From positions 1-54,736 of the forward strand of contig WIDE01000159.1 in assembly GCA_015039315.1 (NCBI GenBank): a DNA stretch of 54,736 bases, written 5' to 3'. The stretch comes from Clavulina sp. PMI_390 (Eukaryota; Basidiomycota; Agaricomycetes; Cantharellales; Hydnaceae). The translations under genes and the position numbers were made by a program. Each line of letters starts with the position of its first letter. The first letter of the stretch is position 1. Shown here one piece after another: positions 45,404 to 54,736 of this stretch. A model generated the notes under the pieces. That model searched no databases. It was not told the origin of the DNA and saw only the letters and a program-made list of their open reading frames with translations.

Positions 45404-47572
45404 ATGGCCCAGTTCGGTGACCTCCCCGTAGAGCTCGTCCTTGAGATCATATCCTATTTGCAAACCCTTCCTGAGAAGGAAGAGTATTTCTATCCGGGTG
45501 ATCTGGCTGCCTTGTCCATTGTTTGTCGGTCATTGAATAAGGTCGTCGAGCGAGTTCTTTACCACAAAGTGATCCTCCCTCCCCCTCATGACCACGACAA
45601 ACGAGTCACAAGAGCAACACCGAGTCAGACAAATTCCAAAGCCGCGCAAGCTGTTGTAGTCATTGACGCCGTCGGGGATGCTCAAGATTATTCGGAGAGG
45701 ATAGATACCTACATGAGCCAGTTCAACGACACCATCAACCCCGTATCTAGATACCAAGCATCCTCCTCCTCCGATAGTGGTGCAAGCAGCGCGAGTGATG
45801 AGGATCCATGGTACTCTCCATCTCCGCGACTTTTAAAGGAACCTGACATATATAGTCGTTACATCGTCCATTTTGCGCGCACCATCTGCCAGTCTCCCCG
45901 CTTGGCAAGCCATCTCAAGTCGTTATCAATCGAATTTCATTCTTTGACCTCACAACGTGACCAACAAAGCCTCGACGTTGAGCTTGAAAGGTCTCGGTGG
46001 CTTCAGTACGTCAAAGACCCTCTTGACCTTTGGAAGTCTGAATCGTACCGATGGGCAGCCAACATGCACAATGAGCTAAAGGAACTTTCCAAAGCTGCGC
46101 TTGAGCTCGGTCTTCCGAATGGAATGGTTTACTTTGGGCCAGAACCGGGATGGCTCGTGCTTCTACTGTTCCACGTGCCTAAACTCCGGAGCTTATTTAT
46201 CATTGCTGGAGACAAGCATCTCCAGATGATCTCATTTGCCGCCACTCGCTGGTTTCTTGGATCTGTTCCGATGGGCCTGCAATCACTCACAACCCTCCAA
46301 CTCCAGTATACTTATAATCTAGTGCGTGTTCATGTTGCGTAAATGTCAATGATGCTGAACTAACGGCTTGTTGACAAGGGGGGAATCGCTCCTGAGACGT
46401 TCTTTCCCCTGCTATTGTTGCCAAATCTAATCTCCTTCGGCATCGATGGGCTCTCCGGGGGGGAAAACGCTATTGTACCCCTCCTTGACTTCACGTCTGG
46501 ACACAGTCGCCCTGTTTTTGGCCCACTGCCAACAGAAGCATTCCTAAACTTCGGAGATGTAGATCCTAACACTGACGCAGGCACACAAATAGACGAGTGT
46601 CTCACTATTGGAGATCCGATTATGGCTTTGGGGCGAGTTGTTTTAATGCCACGATCAGTCTTTGTCAGTGATTTCACACTGGAAGCATCTGTCGTCGACC
46701 CCGCCCTTTTCCAACGCATGATGGAGATGTTCGATGGTCTGAGGTCGTTCTTATATACGATCGGTGAGGAGAGTCTGTTTGCTATCAACGACGAATATGT
46801 GGACGTGAAGCCTCAGGCAATCGTCACTGCCTTACTACCTCAAGTTCATACTCTCAGAGAGCTTATCATCGGATTTGAGTCCTGCGTTGGATGGTATGAA
46901 AGCCATGGTAGAGACCTTCTAAGGGAGGAAAGACTCCTAGGAGACCTTCGCTCTTTTGGTTCACTAAAATACCTGCGAGCCCCTGTGGAGATGCTCCTTC
47001 ATCTTCCCGATCGATTTTTTGACGCCCCTAGAACACCGGCCATGATGGCGATGCTTCCTACCAGGTTTCCCCCCGATGAACCCATTCACGAACATCCCCC
47101 TCTTGAAGAGTTGCTACCTCGGTCTCTTATCTATTTAATCATTGACTCAGCCGATGATGACACTCCATGGACTCTTGAATCCGTCATAGAAGCGATTAAC
47201 ATCCCCCAATCGTCACGGCGCTGGGCAGAACGCCTCCCAGCTCTCGAACGTATACGAATCATCTCAAAAGAGGGTTCGTTTTCCGAGTGTGTTGACAAAA
47301 ACACCAAGATGTTTGATGTGTTGCGTGAATGGGGATTTGTCCGCGGCGATGATGACATGGGCGATGCTATTGATGCATTCCACCTGTATATCACGCGTTC
47401 GCCGCCATCGAGACTGAGGGCAGATAGGATCCCTCTGACACTAGCGAGCTTAGAACCTCTACCCACACTTCTAGTTGAGGCAGTCCTTCATGAAGATGAT
47501 GGCCTCCCAGTGCGTGATTACTTCTTACCTGTACTATCCGATACAGAGGTAGATACAGATTCTGGTCGATGA
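45404..47572 (+). CDS. F-box-like protein (long type)
   Basis: Predicted protein of 703 residues from two exons, 45404-46321 and 46379-47572 (57-base intron). The start is the ATG at 45404; the frame is open upstream, but only a GTG precedes it. The N-terminus MAQFGDLPVELVLEIISYLQ, then LAALSIVCRSLNKVVERVLYHKVIL, is a typical F-box. An acidic Ser-rich linker (SSSSDSGASSASDEDP) follows and then leucine-rich stretches (LASHLKSLSIEF, LLLFHVPKLRSLFIIAG, GLQSLTTLQLQY, LLPNLISFGIDGL, VHTLRELIIGFE, FGSLKYLRAP). It is distinct from the smaller F-box family elsewhere in the window. A role in SCF ubiquitin ligase substrate recognition is inferred. Confidence 0.82.
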
Positions 47573-48709
47573 TTACGAAATGCGTAAATTAGATCTTATG
47601 GCTAGTGGGTTTTGCTGTAGACTGGTACCGAGGGTCAGTTCCTGCCGATTAATGATCGTGGGGTGTGAAACCCGTACACATTGCTACGGCAATCTCGATG
47701 ATTCTAATCGCATTTATGACTGTGGGGATATATGAACTGCTAGTCAAGGCGTCGCGCGGCCCATATTATGAATCTCGTCATACGAGGCACAAGAAGGTTT
47801 CACTGCTGCTTGGCCAGCTCGTGAGTAGTCATGACAGGCCGCCCGTTTTCCGCCCCGCCCCTTTACTATTTAACTCCGAGATGCTGTCAGTTTTCCTCCT
47901 GCATTCCTTTTTCTCGAAATATATTCGTGCTATCTTGCGGTGCTGTGGTCTAAGGAACCTGATCCATCTCACCAATTTCCTTCGATGATGCCCTGGGTTG
48001 TTAATGATTGGAGCACGTAGATGGTAATTGGGATATAGTACGTAGTAGAGTAGCGAGTGCAGCATAGGTGAGGGAGTACATTGACACAAAACAGACAGGT
48101 AGAGATGGGACATTGGGTCAGATTATATATCACGATGCGCTTGCTTGACGTCGGCTACTCCTCCCCTTGCCCGTGTATAGGCCCTTACTGGAGTATTAAT
48201 ACGAGATTGAGAACACAAGCCATTCCATATACAACCGGCGGAGTGATGCTGGAAAAGCTGCAGGGGAAGGGGTGCTCGGTATGCATGAACCAGTGTGAAG
48301 CAGAGCCAAGGGCCTTGAGATGACGCCGGAAGTGGGGCAGTGGGGGGAAGATGATTGAGCTTGAAGGATCACCCTCGATATTTGGCCGCCATCTTAGATA
48401 GAGTCCCGTGAATTGTAGGCAAAACAGGAGCGCAATACAGGTTTGAAGCTATTGGAGCAACAATCCATCTGCCAAAGAAGTGGGTAAGGGTATAGTCATG
48501 AGGATGGTGTGTAAATCCCCAATTGAAGGAAATCATACGAGTAGAAGACGAGAAGAAAGCGTGAAGGGAGGGTAATTTGAGATGCGATAGTGTCTGGGTG
48601 CCCTGGGGAAGACCTGCCTCCAGACAGTGCCCGAAGGATCCACTGAGTAGACGAAGGAGGAAGAGTTGTCCATGGTAGCCTGGGATCCTCTTCTCACCCA
48701 TGAAACTCA
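47573..48709. other. Intergenic; one weak small open frame
   Basis: A plus-strand frame from 47665 (ATG at 47698) has a hydrophobic start followed by basic residues ending at a GT-like site near 47797. It is too short to support as a gene. Elsewhere is 3' flank of PBS2. Confidence 0.35.
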
Positions 48710-51550
48710 TCATAATTCCTTCATCGTGTCGTCGCTATCTGGACTTGTCGCACTCGAAGCAGGCGACGCGGCGACAGATGACACGGAGCTTGCCGTCCCT
48801 GCTTCTGCACTGCTAGCCATTGTGCTTGCCACTGATACCGTCGAGGCACTCGCGCTCGATATTGTCTGATTCAATTGAGCGCGTGCTGCTCGACGTGCCT
48901 CATCACGGATGGCAAGGGCTTTCTCCACCCATGCCGGCATGTCAACATCGCTCGTCTTGTCCGCGACGAGGAACGGATGCTCAAGGAGCTGTGCATATGT
49001 CCCTCGTTTAGAAGGTTCCTTCATTAGGCTGGTTGGGAATCGCGAGTTCAGGGCGCGTGCGAGAATCGATCGATGACGTCAGTGACATGGATCTTCCACA
49101 ATAGGGGTTTGAAAACTTACCAAAGTTCTACAAAGGAACTGGCCGTATCGGAGAATGAGCTTGGTAGTTGCGGCGGAGGCTCGTGAACAATCGCAGTGAG
49201 TTGGGCGAAGACGTTGGAGAAGGTCTCGGGAGGATAGGGGTATTGACCCATGGCCAGTTCGACCAGCGAAAGACCGAGGGACCAGACGTCAGATGACACA
49301 GTATACGTCCCCAGGTTGTTTTGGGATTCGCCTTGGATACGTTCAGGCTGCATAAGGCAAAAGGATAGAGGCATGTAGGTGGGCGGGAAAAAAGTTCACA
49401 AACAAGAAACGTTGATAGGATTCGCCAGTCGTTGAGAGAAGATGCGGAATGCAGAGGGGGTTGAGTCCAGAGCATGAGGATGACACAAAGAGGGAACAGA
49501 AAGCTTACGGCCATATACGACTGACACCCGATATTAGTCTTTGCTAAACTCTTCTCCAGCTGTCCTGAGACTCCGAAATCGCACAGCTTGATCTCGCCTT
49601 TCCGGTTGACGAGCATGTTTGTTGGTTTCACATCTAGTTGAGGTGAAAGAGAATCAGGATGCAAGAATTAGCGTTGCAGGTATTTGGAAAGTCTAAAAGA
49701 TCAACAATAGCACTTACCGCGATGCATGATCTGCAATTCGTCCTTCAAGAACTTGAGCCCCCGGACCACGCTCGCAGAAATCCGCGCCAACACTTTTTCT
49801 GGTACTCCCCCTTTCTCTAGTTGCTCCAGACTCAGAGCATCCATGTACTCCATGCAGTAATAGACGCATGATTCGACGAAGAAGGCCCCATAGAACTCGA
49901 CAATCTCAGGTGAAACGGCACGATGCAGGATGTCTAGCTCCATGATGATCGCGTTGAGCTTGGAGTCTTCGAGCTCAAGGCGAATTTCCTACAGAATGTA
50001 CGTTGCGTGAGGCGACCAAGCCGCTGGAGCACAATTGTCCTCAAACATACCTTCATCGCCATGATGACATTCGTCGGTTTATGAAGCACTTTCTTCACCG
50101 CACCATAGTTGCCCCTACCGAGCTCCTCGTCGAGCTGGAACTCGTCCATGCTAACAGCAAACGACGAGCCATTGGAGAAGTCAACACCTGAAGAGTGCAG
50201 CACAGCTTTGCCCGCAAAGTTGAGTGCACCAGAGGGGTCTCTAACGAATTTGGGAACACATTTGCGTGCATGAACGCATTGATGAGTCAGGGAGCGGACC
50301 AGTAAGAAGTTCTCCTACTCACACTATCGAACTGAAACTCGAGAAGGGTGTACCTGATGACTGTGGTCTCCTCGGCGGGGTCCCGATACTGAGTGCCCTC
50401 CCAGGCCCCAGACCAGCCCCACCCGCGCCTCCGCCTCGCAATGGCCCTGCACCAGGGGAACCAATCCCACCAGGCCCACCACCACCACCAGGTGGACCCA
50501 TGAGCCGGTCAAGAGTGAGACCAGCAGGTTTTGCTCGTTTCGAGCTGGCCGACATGCCGGGCGGGATCCGCCCTTTTCCGCCTCCTAGCCCCAACCCGCC
50601 TCCTCCGGCACCGAGTTGGAGCCCGGAGAGTGCTGCGGTCGCAGCATTCACACCAGATGAGTTGGGGGGCTGCCTAAGTCCCCCAAGTCCTCCTGGGGCA
50701 GAGCCGGCGCTGAGGCTTCCGATGCCTGGTCGCATGCCCGTGGGTGTAGAGTTTCCGCTGCCTGCTGGTGATGCAGGAGGTCGCTGGCCGCGCGACGCCA
50801 TCTGCGAGCATAAGAAATAAGCATCAAAGATGGATAGTTGGAGGCAACGTGAGGTTCAGGAGCGCCGCCGAGCAAGTCGATGATGATACAGAACGAGGGA
50901 GCCAACATCCATCGATCGGGCGCCGAACCCGAAGGCGATGGTGTGTGTGGCGTATTGAGCCAGATTCACAACAACATCGCAAGTCGAATTTAAGTTTGTA
51001 AATTCGTGATTATTTTTCGCGTGATGTTCGAATCATTAGTTGGCACGATCGTGGTATGCGGATCGAGTAACGTTAGAATACATCGTCATCAGTCTGAGGT
51101 TAGGAAAGAATTTGAGCAACGAATGAAACTCACCGCAGCCAATTTTGCCTGCAAACTGGGAGGTATCGGTGTCCCCGATGTGCCACCCATGAGCGGTGCT
51201 CGAAGACCACCCGTCGAGGACACCGACCCTGGGGTGCCGGGCATGCGATTCATCCCGTTGGCTCTTGCTGCAAGCGTTGTCGCCAGTGGAGTTGGGATTT
51301 TCCCCACAGGAGCAGGGATCGAATTGGATCTTGCTGGCTCAGATGCAAAACTGGTCAGTGCTGGATGAGATGGGGCGGCGGGGAGCGTGGGCGGTGGTGG
51401 TGGGCTGGATGCAATAATGGAGTCATCGCTGGGCGGCATGGGTTCGATCGAGCTCGATGGGGGAGGGGGTGCAGGTGATGGGATGCGATTGTTAGTGTCG
51501 TTGGCGTCAGCGAGGACGATGGGCTCGGCGCTGTCTACGTCGGTGCTCAT
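48710..51550 (-). CDS. PBS2: MAP kinase kinase PBS2 (HOG pathway)
   Basis: Dual-specificity MAPKK of the high-osmolarity pathway, expected to phosphorylate Hog1 and to be activated by Ssk2-type MAPKKKs. Exons 51550-51134, 50801-50323, 50240-50051, 49988-49718, 49633-49509, 49347-49121 and 49028-48710 give 675 residues. The first 300 are disordered: Pro-rich ([19 protein letters not shown], possible SH3 ligands) then Gly/Pro-rich. Kinase domain: glycine loop [18 protein letters not shown] lysine, [13 protein letters not shown] catalytic loop, [19 protein letters not shown] with the S-x3-T activation sites, [29 protein letters not shown] and [29 protein letters not shown] is characteristic of Pbs2. 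The last acceptor (49029) was chosen because it restores CLMKEPSKR; the nearer one gives a stop. The Ser/Ala-rich C-tail is unconserved. Confidence 0.95.
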
Positions 51551-51792
51551 CGTTGGGCTTTTGCGTTCGAGTCTTAAGCTTCACGCGCAATTCCGTCACT
51601 GCCCAATTCAGTGGTCACGTGAAGCGGGCACTGCCACTTGCTCAACGTGACAAGAAACCGTGTGACCGGCGTGAAATCTCTCCCCCGGACGGCTTGTGCG
51701 ATCGTTCCCTCGACATCTGCCAGCTAGATTTGACTTGTAGCTCGTACGCGGACGAAGGGTGTCCTGTGCGTTTTGGTCTCAAAAATCAGCAG
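51551..51792. promoter_or_regulatory. Head-to-head promoter, PBS2 / BAG protein
   Basis: A 242-base spacer between divergent start codons of two stress-related genes. It contains CACGTG-like GGTCACGTGAAG near 51614-51625, but no site can be assigned securely. Confidence 0.45.
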
Positions 51793-52732
51793 ATGCTCCT
51801 TCTTCCATGGAACTCATGGAGAGATCTCCTAGAGTTTAGCGTCCCAAACGCTCTCCTAACCGGCTTTGTACTCCTCTCCTTTCTCGTCACAGCCGTCCAG
51901 GCCTCTTCCAGCAACACGTTCTCCTCTCTCTTTGGGCGTAAGCCAGGCATGAGCATCATCAACGTCAAATGGGGCAAGGAGCGGTGAGTCATGCATTTTT
52001 GCCAGCAAATGCATGCGTCGCTGCTGATGTCAATGAATCGCCAATTGCTTTTTTTCTAGGATTCGCATCCAGTTCCCCGATGACCCCGCCGCAACACCCC
52101 TCCGTCTCATCAGAGACAAACTGGCGGACCACACGGGTCTCCCGCGAGACCGCTGCAAGCTTGTCAAGTCGGGTGCCATCATGAAGGATGACAACCTCCC
52201 GCTGTCCGCGTACGGTCTCAAACCTGGGTCAACCATTGCGCTCATTGCTTCGGGCGGAGACGTTGATGCGGATGCACCTGGTTCAGGAGGAGCTAGTGCA
52301 GTGGGCAAGAAAGAAGCAGCAGGACCACCAACGGAACAAAGCACGCTGGTGAAGATACAGACCGAGCTAGAATCAGTTCGAAGCACCTTGCAACCCGCCG
52401 TGCAGACCTTCCTCTCCACCATATCCCCATCATTACCACCACCCTCCACTACTGCCGCTGATCCCTCAACAACAACACCATCTCCCACATATCCCCCATC
52501 CCTCACCTTCCTCAGCAAAGAACCTCCAAAGACAATACATATGAGACTTGGAGAACTTCTCTTACAAGCCCTCCTCCGTCTCGACGCAATCGTTCCCGAA
52601 AGCGAGTGGGCCGAGGCCCGTGCAGCACGTAAAACCGCTGTCAAGGAAGTGCAGGGTCTCCTCGATGGATTAGATGATGCATGGCGGAGCTATACTAGTA
52701 AAGGTGGTCCTGGTAGTGCGATAGCCAACTAG
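51793..52732 (+). CDS. Membrane-anchored UBL/BAG-domain Hsp70 co-chaperone
   Basis: Protein of 287 residues from exons 51793-51983 and 52060-52732. Start ATG 51793 (MLLLPWNSWRDLLEF). A hydrophobic segment NALLTGFVLLSFLVTAVQ at about 18-35 is a likely N-terminal membrane anchor. A ubiquitin-like domain follows (INVKWGKERIRIQF, TPLRLIRDKLADHTGL, LSAYGLKPGSTIALIASGG). A spacer with Pro/Ser/Thr runs precedes the C-terminal BAG domain (LVKIQTELESV ... HMRLGELLLQALLRLDAI ... AVKEVQGLLDGLDDAW), which binds the Hsp70 ATPase domain and promotes nucleotide exchange. The arrangement matches fission yeast Bag101/Bag102, proteins with an N-terminal anchor and UBL that dock at nuclear or ER membranes and the proteasome. 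Homologs of BAG1 in general lack the anchor. Confidence 0.9.
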
Positions 52733-53489
52733 AGCATTATGTCCTTGCATTTTACGATAGACACCCTCATCATCATCGTAATATCATCAATTGTACTCAC
52801 TATTCTTGGCATTGACTGACTCCCTTGAGCTCGCTGGTATCGACAGCGCATGAGGTGCCTTTTCATTCATTGATATGAGTAATAAATTGGTGAGCACTCG
52901 GCCGAAGGGCCTTGTGTCTTTGTTGAGGGGTTCACTATGAGGGTGCTGGATACAGAGAAGCTAAGTGGTGTGAGAAGTTCTCGACGAGTAATAGCAGTAA
53001 TTGATGATTTGGCCAAACTGAAAAGCATCCATCATACGGTCTCGATGACTCGAATGCATTCGCACATATCAGACCTATATGGAAAGCTCTGCAGAGTTCA
53101 TCAATATTGAATAGCTTTGGAAAGTTCGGAGGGAAGAAAAAAACTACGAGGGGGGTATTGGGTAGACCCAAAGAAGCAGGAATACTTTACAGAGATAATT
53201 GAGATACTTTGAGCAGGGGAGGAGTTCGAGATCGAGTTAGTCCAAGTTCAAATGAAGAAGGAAAAATAAGGGATTGTGTTGTACACCAGAAAACCGGCGG
53301 GATCTGTTGTTAGAGTCAGAGCAAACGATAAACGAAGTGGAATAGAATGAAGAATGGATTCAAAGGAAGCAAAAAAGAGTTGCGTGACTGGTCCGTTTTG
53401 GTCTGGTCCGCTCTGGTCATGAGACCCTTGAAAAAGGAGGAGAAAGCGAAGGATGAATCTTTGTTGTTGAAGAAGAAAGCAAGAGAATT
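52733..53489. other. Intergenic (convergent), no gene recognised
   Basis: Between convergent 3' ends of the BAG gene and the SR/Gly-rich gene. Short open frames only. Confidence 0.4.
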
Positions 53490-54681
53490 CTATCCATCCC
53501 ATCCGTGTACGATTTTCGGAGCTTCGCGGATCTGCAGGCCGTCTTCTAACGCCTTCCAAAGTGCGTCGCCCAGCGAAACGATCTAACGGGAAGCAAGCAG
53601 GCTATCAGCACCGACTTTCTTTGGGAAGCACGGCAAGCAATCATCCGAACGGGAAGTAACTCACAGCATCATGATCTGCTTGGTTCAGCTCTTCGACGAA
53701 CATCGCGCGCGGTATCCCTGCCGTTGTGGCCAGGCTCTTCGTCAAGCCATCCGCACTCACAACGGTCTCTACTGGCGCATCAGTATGTCCGTTTCCGTTC
53801 CCATTGGTGGCCGTTGAATCAGCGACACTAAAGTCCATGCCAGGTGCCTCTTGCATCGGGGTCAAATCATCATCACCAGCCCCAGTCCCATTCCTGGGCC
53901 GATGCCTGAGCGCCCTCAAGCGCGCCCTCTCCCGTTCCCTCTCCACCGGACCGCCGGGCCCCTGGCCCATACCTCGGTTGAACAGCTCCTCGCCCCTTCG
54001 CGCACGCTCCTCTTCCTCGTCGAGCTCGATCTGTTTCGACGGCAGAGGCAAGATGCGCGCGTTCAGTTTGGGCCCCTGGAGACGGCGCAAACGGGCCTCT
54101 TCTGCTGGGTCAAGCGAGAAGGACGCGTCTCCTTCTTCGCCTTCGAGGCGACTGCGATCGATCTCGTCAATGTCCTCATCGTCATCGTATGAACGGGATC
54201 GCGAGTGCGAGCGCGACGAGGAAGAATAGTACGACGACGAGGCACGGTACCCGTACCCGTTCGTGTCGTACTCGTCGTACCCTGCGTATCCCGGCCCGCG
54301 GTAGCCGTCATCATAGTCGGCGTGACCGCGCGCAAACGACCGCGACGAGGACCGAGAGCGCGAGTGCGACCGGGAGTTTGGCGGCGCTCCTGATCCTCCG
54401 TTTCTACTGTTTCCGTTGGTGGCATTCCCATTGTGGGCGTTGTTCGCCCCGCTGCTGCTGGCACCATTCGTCCGCGATCGGCCGCGCCCGGTATTTCGTC
54501 GCCTCCTGCTGCGTCCATCACCCCGACCACCATGCTGGTGCGGCTGACGATAAGAGTCGTTTGTCGAGGGAGAGGCTGAATCCTCTAGATATCGGCGGCT
54601 AGGTCGATAAGGGTTGTATGTGTAGCCGTAGGGTTGCTTGGCCTTGAACTGGAACGAGTCGTCTTGCATGACGTTGATCAT
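53490..54681 (-). CDS. Uncharacterised Arg/Ser/Gly/Asn-rich protein
   Basis: Predicted protein of 369 residues from exon 54681-53665 and a short exon 53582-53490. The unspliced frame would end six codons after the donor; the spliced version adds IVSLGDALWKALEDGLQIRE and ends in KIVHGWDG, which looks conserved. N-terminal MINVMQDDSFQFKAKQPYGY with aromatic-rich YTYNPYRPSRRYLEDS is followed by a low-complexity middle: RGRSRTN, SRSHSRSRSSSRSF (SR-like), Gly/Tyr-rich YDDGYRGPGYAGYDEYDTNG and an acidic stretch. Then comes an ordered-looking LDPAEEARLRRLQGPKLNAR. SR and RG runs suggest an RNA-linked or nuclear protein, but I recognise no family. The window ends 55 bases beyond the start, so the promoter is cut off. 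Confidence 0.75.
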
Positions 54682-54736
54682 TTTACTAGAAACGAGGGTG
54701 CGAGGGAAGAGGCAGAAGAAGCAACGGGTCGGGGAA

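Noticed and set aside
47665..47988. Small plus-strand frame with a hydrophobic N-terminus
   Set aside because: Starts at GTG (ATG at 47698), about 100 residues, no domain and no supported continuation.
50266..50820. 184-codon plus-strand frame rich in Pro/Gly
   Set aside because: Antisense shadow of the Gly/Pro-rich second exon of PBS2.
52030..52644. 204-codon minus-strand frame
   Set aside because: Antisense of the BAG-domain gene, no independent support.
53726..54602. Several plus-strand open frames (53726-54229, 53851-54192, 54189-54602)
   Set aside because: They are antisense shadows of the SR/Gly-rich gene; repetitive codons keep all frames open and no domain is seen.

Overview
The window is nuclear DNA of a filamentous basidiomycete. 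Genes are close together on both strands and broken by many 50-90 base GT...AG introns, some exons are only 8-22 bases long, and the proteins include families typical of Agaricomycetes (DUF6533 membrane proteins, F-box families, ricin-B lectins, P450s). The lectin and the F-box expansion recall Rhizoctonia/Ceratobasidiaceae, but that genus is an inference. All gene models were spliced by hand from splice signals, reading-frame continuity and comparison between copies inside the window.

Layout. 0.4-4.6 kb: an F-box protein and a DUF6533 seven-helix protein (both minus). 5.5-11.9 kb: two tandem thiol-methyltransferase genes (minus), split by a 3.7 kb insertion (6990-10661) with a 27-base poly(T/A) end and a perfect 16-base target-site duplication. 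12.4-22.6 kb: housekeeping genes ERB1 (ribosome biogenesis) and CWC24 (splicing), with a Cys-rich unknown protein, an F-box protein and a short FHA protein. 23.2-45.0 kb: a duplication-rich accessory block. It is bounded by two inverted P450 copies (23254-26257 minus, carrying a one-base frameshift; 42072-45029 plus, intact) and holds an intact F-box gene, a broken F-box copy and an F-box relic around a double ricin-B lectin, plus two tandem copies of a seven-helix membrane protein. 45.4-54.7 kb: another F-box gene, the HOG-pathway MAPKK PBS2 head-to-head with a membrane-anchored UBL/BAG co-chaperone, and an SR/Gly-rich unknown protein.

How the genes fit together. The flanks are conserved core genes (ribosome assembly, splicing, osmostress signalling, Hsp70 co-chaperone). 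The centre turns over by duplication and decay: four families occur as paralog pairs (methyltransferase, F-box, P450, seven-helix protein), and two of these pairs have one damaged member. No classical defence system, CRISPR array or biosynthetic cluster core enzyme was recognised. The most informative observations are conserved microexons (8 bases in both methyltransferases; 12, 14 and 22 bases in both P450s), the chimeric-looking retroinsertion with an exact target duplication, and the single-base lesion in an otherwise intact P450.
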